From Desulfobacteraceae bacterium (GTDB lineage Bacteria; Desulfobacterota; Desulfobacteria; Desulfobacterales; JACKCP01): a DNA stretch of 15,158 nucleotides. The stretch spans positions 1 through 15,158 of the forward strand of contig JACKCP010000029.1 in assembly GCA_020633955.1 (NCBI GenBank), read 5' to 3'. Shown here one piece after another: positions 1 to 7,418 of this stretch. The position numbers and the translations under genes are program-made. The notes under the pieces are model-generated. The model was given only the letters and a program-made list of their open reading frames with translations. It ran no database searches and was not told where the DNA came from. Each line of letters begins with the position of its first letter. The first letter of the stretch is position 1.

Positions 1-1322
1 CAAATGTAAAGGATTATTTCCCAAAGGAACAGGTGGTTGAAAAAATGCTGAGAGATGAGACTATTTTTTTAAAAAAGACTTCAACCATGGATAATCTTAC
101 TTCTTATTATCTTTTTACTCCTGTTATTTTGGGTAAAGATATGAAAAACTGGGGTTTTGTAACAGTTTTTTCAGAGGATGAAATTTTTAAGGATGCAAGA
201 AATATAAGAAATACCGCTATAATTATAGGTGTTGTATCTTTACTTGTAATTTTAGGAATTTTGTTCTGGATAGGTGACAGGGTAGTTGCCCGTCCTGTTT
301 TGACTGTTATGAAGGGGATCAAGGAAGTTGCTGAAGGTGAAGGAGATCTTACAAAAAGACTGCATATAAAAAATACAGATGAAATTGGAGATCTTGCATT
401 CTGGTTCAACAAATTTATTGATAACCTTCAGTCAATGATAAGAATTGTTTCTGAAAATGTTGCAGAAATGGATAATTCAAGTCAGAATCTGCTTAAAATT
501 TCGGAAAATGTAACCTCTGAAACTGAAAATACAAGATCAAGGGCAGAACTTGTTGCATCAGCTTCTGAAGAATTAAGTTCCAATATGAATTCCATAGCAG
601 GTGCAATGGAGCAGACTTCAACCAATATTGGAGGGGTCGCCTCTGCAATGGAACAGATGTCTGCAACTGTAAATGAGATTGCTGGAAATTCAGAAAAAAC
701 CAAGACAATTGCTGAAAATGCTGTTGTAAAATCAGAGGAAACATCAAGGAGAATGGATAACCTTGGAGAGGCTGCAAAGCAGATTGGTGAGGTTGTTGAT
801 GCAATAACAGATATTTCCGATCAGACAAATCTGCTTGCACTGAACGCAACAATTGAAGCCGCAAGAGCAGGTGAAGCAGGAAAGGGATTTGCTGTTGTTG
901 CAAATGAAATTAAAGAGCTTGCAACCCAGACTGCAGGTGCAACAAATAATATTAAGGAAAAAATATCCCTTATTCAGAATGCCACAAAAACTTCTGTGTC
1001 TGATATGGCTGAAATTAAAGATATAATTGTTGAGATTAACGATTTTATAAACACTATTGCAACTGCTGTTGAAGAGCAGTCAGTGTCAAGTGATGAGATA
1101 TCAAACAATGTAAATCAGGCAGCACAGGGAGTGCAGGAGGTAAATGAAAATGTTACCCAGAGTTCACAGGTGTCTTCTGAAATTGCAAAGGATATTTCTG
1201 AAGTCAACAGGGCAGTCCGGGTTATTGATGATCTTGGTAAAAATATTAATGAAAGGTCCGTGCAATTGTCAAAAGCCTCTGAAAAGCTCAGAAAACTTGT
1301 AAGAGGGTTTAAGATTGATTAG
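1..1322 (+). CDS. Methyl-accepting chemotaxis protein, 5' end missing
   Basis: A membrane chemoreceptor that would control the CheA kinase. The frame is open to the left edge of the window (upstream residues read NVKDYFPKEQ), so the GTG at 33 is not the true start and the N-terminal transmembrane helix and most of the sensor domain are missing. The first 55 or so visible residues look like the end of a periplasmic Cache-type sensor domain. A hydrophobic helix follows at nt 213-275, then a HAMP domain (nt 285-430, with VARPVLTVMKG and DEIGDL) and a long coiled-coil signalling domain. The hairpin tip carries the MCP signature QTNLLALNATIEAARAGE (nt 820-875) and GKGFAVVANEIKELA. No CheR/CheB-binding pentapeptide is seen at the C-terminus, which ends RGFKID. 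The ligand cannot be told from this part. The family call is secure. Confidence 0.95.
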   Translation, partial: NVKDYFPKEQVVEKMLRDETIFLKKTSTMDNLTSYYLFTPVILGKDMKNWGFVTVFSEDEIFKDARNIRNTAIIIGVVSLLVILGILFWIGDRVVARPVLTVMKGIKEVAEGEGDLTKRLHIKNTDEIGDLAFWFNKFIDNLQSMIRIVSENVAEMDNSSQNLLKISENVTSETENTRSRAELVASASEELSSNMNSIAGAMEQTSTNIGGVASAMEQMSATVNEIAGNSEKTKTIAENAVVKSEETSRRMDNLGEAAKQIGEVVDAITDISDQTNLLALNATIEAARAGEAGKGFAVVANEIKELATQTAGATNNIKEKISLIQNATKTSVSDMAEIKDIIVEINDFINTIATAVEEQSVSSDEISNNVNQAAQGVQEVNENVTQSSQVSSEIAKDISEVNRAVRVIDDLGKNINERSVQLSKASEKLRKLVRGFKID

Positions 1323-1361
1323 ACCGGATATTATTAATCCCTGAATTATTTCTGAATATAA

Positions 1362-1403
1362 AATATAACCCTTTGAATTTAAATATTTTCAAAGGGTTAT
1401 ATT
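1362..1403. terminator. Perfect inverted repeat, probable bidirectional terminator
   Basis: Arms 1362-1377 (AATATAACCCTTTGAA) and 1388-1403 are perfect 16-bp complements around a 10-nt AT-rich loop. It lies between the stop of the chemoreceptor (1322) and the stop of the convergent sat-cysC (1416). The A/T-rich arm ends can act as U-tracts in either direction, so it probably terminates both transcripts. Confidence 0.75.
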
Positions 1404-1415
1404 CTTATGGTGAAA

Positions 1416-3128
1416 TTAGAGATAGCCAAGCCTCGTAAGTTCCTGAATTACCTGCTGTGCACACTCTTCAGGAGAAAAAAGGGTTGTATCTATTATCACC
1501 TCTGGATTAACTGGTATTTCGTATGGGTCATCAACTCCTGTAAAATCTTTTATAAGCCCTTTTTTTGCTTTTTCATACATCCCTTTTCTGTCTCTTTTTT
1601 CGCATACTTCAAGTGGAGTAGATACAAATACCTCAATAAATCCCCCATTTGGCTCAATAAGTTCCCTGATTTTTTCCCTTGTATCTGAATAAGGGGCTAT
1701 AGGAGCACAAATTGCAATTCCCCTGTTTTTTGTAATTTCGTTTGCAACAAATCCTATTCTTTCAACATTTATATTTCTGTGTTCTTTGGAAAAATTAAGT
1801 TCCTTTGAGAGATTTCGCCTTACAATATCTCCATCTAGTAATGTTACAGGCCTTTTCCCAATTTCAAGAAATTTGGAATATAAAACCTTTGCGATTGTTG
1901 ATTTTCCAGCACTTGGAAGTCCTGTACAAAAAACAGTGAACCCCTGCCTTGAAGGAGGAGGGTAATTTTTTTCTATTTCCTCGATAACTTCAGGGAAACT
2001 TGCCCATGATGGTATTTTTTTACCAAGTTTAATCCTTTTTCTTATTTCCTCACCTGAAATTGAAAGGGACTGCATTGAATCTTCAATTTGATCTAAAAAC
2101 CTGTACTCTTCTTCAAAATATACATATCTCATTTCAGATACTGGAATTATATTTATTCCAATTTCACTGGAAAATTCCAGAGTCCTTTGTTTGATAATTT
2201 CATTGTTGTAAAAATAGTCAGATTTATCTTTATTCACAGGATTTGAATGACCATGGCCCACAATAAAGTCTGAGCATCCGTAGTTTTTTGAAATAATGGA
2301 ATGAAGCAAGGCGTCTTTATAACCCGCAAATCTCAAATATAATGGGAGAATATTCAGTTTTGAGCTGTTAAGCGGAAGTTTATCAAGAATTTTTTGAGTT
2401 GCTCGTATTCTGGTGAATCTGTCAAAATCACCCGGTTTTGTTTCTCCTGCAATCTGGCTTATAAGGAGTTTTTTCTTATGCTCTTTAATTATGTCAAGGC
2501 AAAGTTCAAACTGAAGCCTGTGAAGCGGGTGTCTTGTCTGAAATGCAGCAATGTTCTGCCAGCCTGACTTTGTAAAATTTTCCCTTAATTCCTTTGGAGT
2601 ATATCGGTAAGTTCTGAAGTCATAGTTGACTGGAAGCTCAATAATTTCAAGTCTGCCTCCCATATAGTAATCTTTTATTTTGTTTTTAAGATATTTTACT
2701 CCGGGATGGGAGATGTTTTCAGTTCCAAAAATTCTAAGAGCTTCCCTTGACTTGTCAGGTTTCCATATATCTTCAATTTCAATTACTGCCAGCTGAAAAC
2801 CTTCCTGATCTGTTAGTGCAGCCTGTTTTTTATTTTTGAGTAATTCAAAGGTTTTTTCATCAATATCAAGGCATACAGGAAGAGGCCAAAAAATATTATC
2901 TGAAGTTTCCATTTTTTCAAGAACAAGTTCATAATCGTTGCGGTTCATAAATCTGTCCAGAGGAGAAAGCCCTCCGTTAGCAATAAGTTCAAAATCAAGT
3001 ATTGATCTTTCACTCAATGCCACCTGAACAAGTGAAGCTGCAGTTTTCTTCAAAACGGCTTTTTTTGTTTCATCAGGAAGCAGGTTTAATAGTGTGCCTT
3101 TGTATGGAGAACTTATATTGTCTGGCAT
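1416..3128 (-). CDS. Sat-CysC fusion: ATP sulfurylase-like domain plus APS kinase
   Basis: A 570-aa fusion of an ATP-sulfurylase-type domain (about residues 1-390) and an APS kinase domain (about 395-570). The kinase half is well preserved: P-loop GLPSAGKST near residues 402-410, then LLDGDIVRRNLS, LNFSKEHRNINVERIG and APIAPYSDTRE. It should phosphorylate APS to PAPS with ATP. The sulfurylase half keeps the fold landmarks (GETKPGDF, LRFAG, KNYGCSDFIVG) but is altered at both nucleotide-binding motifs. The usual QxRNPxHxxH reads QTRHPLHRLQ (residues 197-206), losing Asn and the second His, and the usual GRDHAG reads GHGHSN (residues 291-296). ATP-sulfurylase activity is therefore doubtful (inference). 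AAGGAG at 3135-3140 supports the ATG at 3128. It lies 15 nt downstream of cysQ, so the two are probably co-transcribed. Confidence 0.9.
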   Translation of the reverse strand: MPDNISSPYKGTLLNLLPDETKKAVLKKTAASLVQVALSERSILDFELIANGGLSPLDRFMNRNDYELVLEKMETSDNIFWPLPVCLDIDEKTFELLKNKKQAALTDQEGFQLAVIEIEDIWKPDKSREALRIFGTENISHPGVKYLKNKIKDYYMGGRLEIIELPVNYDFRTYRYTPKELRENFTKSGWQNIAAFQTRHPLHRLQFELCLDIIKEHKKKLLISQIAGETKPGDFDRFTRIRATQKILDKLPLNSSKLNILPLYLRFAGYKDALLHSIISKNYGCSDFIVGHGHSNPVNKDKSDYFYNNEIIKQRTLEFSSEIGINIIPVSEMRYVYFEEEYRFLDQIEDSMQSLSISGEEIRKRIKLGKKIPSWASFPEVIEEIEKNYPPPSRQGFTVFCTGLPSAGKSTIAKVLYSKFLEIGKRPVTLLDGDIVRRNLSKELNFSKEHRNINVERIGFVANEITKNRGIAICAPIAPYSDTREKIRELIEPNGGFIEVFVSTPLEVCEKRDRKGMYEKAKKGLIKDFTGVDDPYEIPVNPEVIIDTTLFSPEECAQQVIQELTRLGYL

Positions 3129-3143
3129 CTTAATCTCCTTAAT

Positions 3144-3953
3144 TTATTCAACTATAAAGTATGGGTTAGAAAGGTCTTTTTTATTATATATAAGCTCTTC
3201 ATCGGAAAACATGTTTTTTACAACAAGGCCTGCTCTTTTGCAGACGGCATGTCCTGCTGCAGTATCCCATTCCATGGTTCTTCCGGTTCTTGGATAAATA
3301 TGTGCAAGGCCTTCAGCCATTTTGCAGAATTTAAGTGAACTTCCGGCTGAAATAAAATCAATTTTACCATGTATTTTTTCTTTTTCTTCAATAAATTTTT
3401 TTAATTCGTCATTTTGATGGGATCTGCTGCCTATTATTGTGTAATCAGCAGGTTTTGATTCCGGTTTTAATTTTTTTGATTCCTTAATAAAATCATTTAA
3501 ATTTGTTTTTGATGAAAGATCATCTGAAAGATTTTCAATTTTAAATGAAGCTTTATCATCAGCAAAATAAAGTGTTTTCAAAACAGGAAGATAAACTACC
3601 CCGGCAAAGGCTCTTTTTTGTTTTATGACTGCAATATTTACTGTGAATTCTCCATTTTTTTTTAAGAATTCTTTAGTTCCGTCAAGGGGATCAACAAGAA
3701 AATAATAGTCCCAGTTTTTTCTTTGCTCAAAACTAATGTTTTTTCCTTCTTCACTTAAAACAGGTATTTCAATTTTTGATAGATTTTGTAATATTATTTC
3801 ATGTGCCTTTTTATCTGCAATTGTTACTGGTGAATTATCATCTTTTTTTTCTGTTTCAAAATCTGCTTCAGGGTCATTGTAAATTTCCATTATTTTTTTA
3901 CCGGCTTCAACTGAGGCAATAATTGATTTATAAAGGCATTCTTCAATATTCAA
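3144..3953 (-). CDS. cysQ: 3'(2'),5'-bisphosphate nucleotidase CysQ
   Basis: A 269-aa member of the inositol monophosphatase/CysQ superfamily, Mg-dependent and Li-sensitive as a family. It would hydrolyse PAP (and possibly PAPS) to AMP (or APS), clearing the product of sulfotransferases. Visible metal-site motifs are LSEEG (residues 67-71), DPLDGT (88-93) and the late WDTAAGHAV (229-237). PVTIADKKAHE near residue 45 is the usual N-terminal substrate-side motif. Length is normal. The start is a TTG at 3951-3953 with AAGGAG 5 nt upstream; no in-frame ATG lies nearby, and the conserved first helix begins directly after it. It is first in the operon with sat-cysC, which makes the substrate's precursor. 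A general inositol phosphatase is the alternative, but the neighbour favours CysQ. Confidence 0.88.
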   Translation of the reverse strand: MNIEECLYKSIIASVEAGKKIMEIYNDPEADFETEKKDDNSPVTIADKKAHEIILQNLSKIEIPVLSEEGKNISFEQRKNWDYYFLVDPLDGTKEFLKKNGEFTVNIAVIKQKRAFAGVVYLPVLKTLYFADDKASFKIENLSDDLSSKTNLNDFIKESKKLKPESKPADYTIIGSRSHQNDELKKFIEEKEKIHGKIDFISAGSSLKFCKMAEGLAHIYPRTGRTMEWDTAAGHAVCKRAGLVVKNMFSDEELIYNKKDLSNPYFIVE

Positions 3954-3964
3954 AGCATCTCCTT
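3954..3964 (-). promoter_or_regulatory. Ribosome binding site fixing a TTG start for cysQ
   Basis: On the minus strand AAGGAG (3959-3964) is followed by ATGCT and then the TTG start codon. The ATG within this spacer is out of frame and directly abuts the Shine-Dalgarno sequence; it would give only Met-Leu-stop. The spacing (5 nt) favours TTG as the real start. Confidence 0.65.
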
Positions 3965-3993
3965 TTGGATAAAAAATCTTTTTTTTGAATTGA

Positions 3994-4021
3994 TTGTCTG
4001 GTATTTTCGTTTAAATATATA
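3994..4021 (+). promoter_or_regulatory. Possible promoter for the MinD-like gene
   Basis: TTGTCT (3994-3999), a 16-nt spacer and TATATA (4016-4021) lie about 60 nt upstream of the ATG at 4079, in the 125-bp divergent gap with cysQ. The match to sigma70 boxes is moderate and AT-rich sequence produces such matches by chance. No convincing promoter was picked out for cysQ on the other strand. Confidence 0.3.
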
Positions 4022-4078
4022 TCTGTAACCTATATTCTTTTTTATTTTGTGTAAAGTTCCAATAATGAAGGGATTTAA

Positions 4079-4933
4079 ATGCCAAAAATAATTGCTACAG
4101 GCGGAGGCAAGGGAGGAGTAGGCAAGTCCTTTTTTTCTGCAAACGCTGGAGGTCTTCTCTCAATGGTCGGCAAGAGAACTCTTCTTATTGACCTTGATAC
4201 AGGCGGGCCTAATCTCCACTCTTTTTTTGGAATTACCAATCCAAAAACCGGATTGAATGATTTTCTGTCTCAAAAATCATCAATTGAAGAATGTATTCTT
4301 GAAACAAAATTTGAACGGCTTTTTATTTTAAATTCCAAAAACTGTTCAACAGATCTTGGCAATATTCCCTTTTCCATGAGAAATCTTTTGCAGAAAGAAA
4401 TAAAAAAGCTTCGCTATGATTATATAATCATTGATCTTGGTGCAGGAACAAACAGGTATTTAATTGATTTTTTTCTTATTGCTGACTTTCCAATTGTTCT
4501 TTTTACAACAGATCCCCTTTCTCTTGAAAACTCATTTCGTTTTGTTCATAAGGTTTTTATTCATAAAATTATGGAATCTGTTCCTTATAAAAAATTATCA
4601 GGATTTCTCACAGAGGGTTCCAGTGTAAGGCCGGTTGAGATTCTTGAAAGACTTTTCAATGAAAAAAGCACTTATTATGAGGATTTAAAGACGAATTTTG
4701 ATAAATTCAAGCTTTATCTTGCAGCATCACAAACTGAAAACTCATCAGAGGCTATTAAAAATATTGTAAGTTTCTATAAAAAGTTTTTTGGTGAAAATAT
4801 TACATTTACAGGATCAGTTCCTTTTAATGCTGAAGCTAAAAGCTTTATATCTCAGAGAAAACTTTTTGTTTCGGGTCCAAAGAACAACGCTACGGTAAAA
4901 GGGCTTATGGAAATTGTAAAATTTCTTCTTTAG
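4079..4933 (+). CDS. ParA/MinD-like P-loop ATPase
   Basis: A 284-aa SIMIBI-class ATPase with a deviant Walker A motif KGGVGKS (residues 11-17, signature Lys at 11), an A' motif LLIDLDTGGPNLHSFFG (35-51) and a Walker B region YIIIDLGAGTNR (115-126). Proteins of this type dimerise around ATP and place or control other components, as MinD, FlhG and ParA do. The DLGAGTN and FFLIAD segments resemble a lineage of deltaproteobacterial MinD/FlhG-like ATPases (recalled family knowledge). In those relatives the A' segment usually reads DLGGAN; here it is DTGGPN. No C-terminal amphipathic membrane helix is obvious. There is no parB, minC/minE or flagellar gene nearby, so its cargo is unknown. GAAGGGA at 4067-4073 supports the ATG. 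Confidence 0.85.
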   Translation: MPKIIATGGGKGGVGKSFFSANAGGLLSMVGKRTLLIDLDTGGPNLHSFFGITNPKTGLNDFLSQKSSIEECILETKFERLFILNSKNCSTDLGNIPFSMRNLLQKEIKKLRYDYIIIDLGAGTNRYLIDFFLIADFPIVLFTTDPLSLENSFRFVHKVFIHKIMESVPYKKLSGFLTEGSSVRPVEILERLFNEKSTYYEDLKTNFDKFKLYLAASQTENSSEAIKNIVSFYKKFFGENITFTGSVPFNAEAKSFISQRKLFVSGPKNNATVKGLMEIVKFLL

Positions 4934-5055
4934 TCAATATTGCATTGCAATAAAAAATTGCTATATTTTTTAATATGAATTATAAATTTTTTAGTAAACT
5001 TATTGATTTTTTAAAAGTTTTTTTCATTTCCACCAAATAAACCAAGGAGTTTTAA
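4934..5055 (+). other. Gap with a possible promoter for the DUF3141 gene
   Basis: This 122-bp AT-rich gap holds a short hairpin, GCAAT-AAAAA-ATTGC (4947-4961), followed by a T-run; it is too weak to call a terminator with confidence. A good sigma70-like pair overlaps it: TTGCTA (4958-4963), 17 nt, TATAAA (4981-4986). AAGGAG at 5044-5049 is the ribosome binding site of the next gene. The downstream gene may have its own promoter or be partly read through from the MinD-like gene. Confidence 0.45.
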
Positions 5056-7224
5056 ATGCTGGAAAATATTACAGGCAAAATGGCAGATCTATCTGATTTT
5101 CATGAATATTTTATTGATTCAATACAAAGATCAATAATTTATTCAGATATAATCAGAAAAAGAGGGAATATATATCTGGAACATCTTGAAAAAGGACAGC
5201 CTCCTGTTCTTGTTTTTGATTATGAGATGGTAGTTGACGGGAGGACTCTTGAAAAACCGGTGAATTATTGTCTTGTAAGAATAACTGACAGAAGGAAAAA
5301 AAACGAAAATAAAGGAAATGTAAAACGGGTTGAAAAAAATAAGGACAGGTTTCCAAAAAGGCCCATTATTATAATTGACCCAAGGGCAGGCCATGGCCCG
5401 GGGATTGGAGGCTCAAAAGAAGATTCTGAAATTGGGCTTGCTCTTGACTATGGTCATCCTGTTTATTTTATCATGTTTTTTACAAAGCCTGTTCCAGGAC
5501 AGACAATTGCAGATGTTCAAAAGGCAGAAATAGTTTTTGTCGAAAAAGTAACTGAGCTTCATTCAGATGCTGACAAACCTGCAATAATTGGGAACTGTCA
5601 GGCAGGATGGGCTGCGGCTCTTGTTGCAGCTGACAAACCCGAAATATGCGGTCCTCTTGTATTAAACGGGTCTCCTCTTTCATACTGGGGAGGTGTTGAA
5701 GGTTCGAATCCAATGAGATACAAGGGAGGACTTCTTGGAGGTGTCTGGCTTAATTCTTTTTTAAGCGATCTTGGAAACGGTCTTTTTGACGGTGCAAATC
5801 TTGTAATGAACATGGAAAATTTAAACCCTGCCAATACTTTCTGGACAAAGTATTATCATGTTTATGAAAACGTGGATACTGAGGAAGAAAGATTTTTGGA
5901 ATTTGAAAGGTGGTGGGGCGGTTTTTTTATGATGACAAAGGATGAAATCCATTTCATTGTGGACAGTCTTTTTGTCGGTAACCGTCTTGAAAGAGGAAAG
6001 CTCAGGCTTGATGATGAAAAAAACGAGGTGGATATAAAAAACATAACCGATCCGATTATAGTTTTTGCCTCAGGCGGAGATAATATCACTCCACCTCAGC
6101 AGGCACTTAACTGGATAGTCAAGGTTTATAAAACTACTGAAGAAATTAAAAAGAACAACCAGGTTATTATCTATCTTGTTCATGAAGATATAGGTCATCT
6201 CGGTATTTTTGTATCAACCAAGGTTGCAAACAAGGAGCATAAGGAAATACTTGGAACAGTTGATATGATTTCATATCTTGCTCCGGGTCTTTATGAAATG
6301 GTAATTGAAGAAAATGATCAGACATCAGAAAACTGGGAAGATCATTTCAAGGTTGGATTCAGAACAAGAGAAATATCTGACATACTGAAACTTGACGATG
6401 GTTTTGAAGATGAGGCTAATTTTTTACCAGTTTCAACAGTATCATCATCCCTTGATAAATTTTACAATGCTTATTTAAGTCCTTATGTGTCAATGTTTTC
6501 AAATGAATTTACAGCTGAAATTTTAAAGCAGACTCATCCTTTAAGAACCCAGAGATATCTTTTTTCTGATCTTAATCCTTTTATTATTCCAGTTAAAACT
6601 ATTTCAAAATATGTAAAAAAACACAGAAGGCAGGCTTCAAAGGATAATTTTTATAGAAAAATGGAAAAAAGTATATCTGATGCAATAATTCATTCCCTTG
6701 ATCTTTATCGTGATGCAAGGGATCTTACAGATGAAATTTTCTTTAAAAATATGTATGGCAATCCCATGATTCAGTTTTTTTACAGGGATTATTTTGAGGA
6801 AAATATCTGGAAAGATGCCCAGGATATAATTGAAAAAGGTCCTGATGAAGTTGATGCCCGTCTTCGTGCAAAAATGGATAAGGGCGGATTTGCTGAAGGC
6901 GTGATACGAATTATGATTGCAATTGCAAGTGCAGATGAAATAATTGACAAGTCTGAGTTTATAACAGTTCAGTCAATTGTCAGAAATCATCCAAAACTCA
7001 GCAGATTAAAGCCGGTTCAGCTTCGTCAGATTGCAATTGAACAGTCACGGCTTCTTCATCTTGACAGGGACAAGGCACTGAAAACCCTTCCAAAACTTAT
7101 ACATTATAAGAACGACAGACGTGATGCTCTGGAAATTGCTGAAAAAATAGCACTTTCAGATTCTGTTCTTGATGAGAAAGAAGAAAAAATCATTAAAAGG
7201 ATTGAGAGTATAATGAAAATTTGA
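5056..7224 (+). CDS. DUF3141 protein: PHA-synthase-like alpha/beta hydrolase with TerB-like C-terminus
   Basis: A 722-aa cytoplasmic protein with no signal peptide or membrane helix. Its middle is an alpha/beta-hydrolase fold: PIIIIDPRAGHGPGIGG leads to a nucleophile elbow GNCQAG with Cys181, then FASGGDNITPP with Asp342 and EDIGHLG with His381. A Cys/Asp/His triad with these contexts is typical of polyhydroxyalkanoate synthases and of the DUF3141 family (family knowledge), so an acyl- or thioester-transfer reaction is plausible, but the substrate is unknown. The C-terminus (about residues 605-722: IRIMIAIASADEIIDKSEF, IALSDSVLDEKEEKIIKRI) is helical with the two acidic repeats typical of TerB-like domains. 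No phaA, phaB, phaC or phasin gene is adjacent, so a role in PHA storage is not shown. AAGGAG 6 nt before the ATG supports the start. Confidence 0.82.
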   Translation: MLENITGKMADLSDFHEYFIDSIQRSIIYSDIIRKRGNIYLEHLEKGQPPVLVFDYEMVVDGRTLEKPVNYCLVRITDRRKKNENKGNVKRVEKNKDRFPKRPIIIIDPRAGHGPGIGGSKEDSEIGLALDYGHPVYFIMFFTKPVPGQTIADVQKAEIVFVEKVTELHSDADKPAIIGNCQAGWAAALVAADKPEICGPLVLNGSPLSYWGGVEGSNPMRYKGGLLGGVWLNSFLSDLGNGLFDGANLVMNMENLNPANTFWTKYYHVYENVDTEEERFLEFERWWGGFFMMTKDEIHFIVDSLFVGNRLERGKLRLDDEKNEVDIKNITDPIIVFASGGDNITPPQQALNWIVKVYKTTEEIKKNNQVIIYLVHEDIGHLGIFVSTKVANKEHKEILGTVDMISYLAPGLYEMVIEENDQTSENWEDHFKVGFRTREISDILKLDDGFEDEANFLPVSTVSSSLDKFYNAYLSPYVSMFSNEFTAEILKQTHPLRTQRYLFSDLNPFIIPVKTISKYVKKHRRQASKDNFYRKMEKSISDAIIHSLDLYRDARDLTDEIFFKNMYGNPMIQFFYRDYFEENIWKDAQDIIEKGPDEVDARLRAKMDKGGFAEGVIRIMIAIASADEIIDKSEFITVQSIVRNHPKLSRLKPVQLRQIAIEQSRLLHLDRDKALKTLPKLIHYKNDRRDALEIAEKIALSDSVLDEKEEKIIKRIESIMKI

Positions 7225-7285
7225 TTCAAAGAGTTAACTTCATATTGACTCTCAGCGATTTTTTTCTGTAGTTAAAAATTATAGA

Positions 7286-7316
7286 GGTTCTCAAATTTTA
7301 TTTGAGAGCCTTTTTT
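7286..7316 (+). terminator. Rho-independent terminator after the DUF3141 gene
   Basis: An 11-bp stem (7286-7296 with 7300-7310, one G-U pair), a 3-nt loop and six T residues (7311-7316) form a textbook intrinsic terminator 62 nt after the stop codon. It separates the DUF3141 gene from the AAA+/VWA operon. Confidence 0.9.
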
Positions 7317-7359
7317 AATGAATCAAGAGTAAAGTGAGAAAATTTTTTGCAGAAATTGT

Positions 7360-7388
7360 TTGATATATATAACATTATTGTATATATC
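7360..7388 (+). promoter_or_regulatory. Candidate promoter of the AAA+/VWA operon
   Basis: TTGATA (7360-7365), a 17-nt spacer and TATATC (7383-7388) follow the terminator and lie about 30 nt before the chosen ATG at 7419. An overlapping alternative is TTGCAG (7347-7352), 17 nt, TAACAT (7370-7375). Both would place transcription initiation downstream of the TTG at 7347, which argues against that codon as the gene start. Confidence 0.45.
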
Positions 7389-7418
7389 TTTTTAAAAAAA
7401 TTTAATGCAGGGAATAAA

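Noticed and set aside
33..35. GTG as start of the chemoreceptor
   Set aside because: The frame is open to the window edge and the protein lacks its N-terminal membrane helix, so the gene is truncated by the window.
4947..4971. Terminator after the MinD-like gene
   Set aside because: The stem is only 5 bp and AT-rich, and it overlaps a better promoter match, so it was not called separately.
7347..7418. Upstream TTG start extending the AAA+ ATPase by 24 residues
   Set aside because: It lies inside the likely promoter, has no ribosome binding site, and the AAA+ domain starts well with the ATG at 7419 preceded by CAGGGA.
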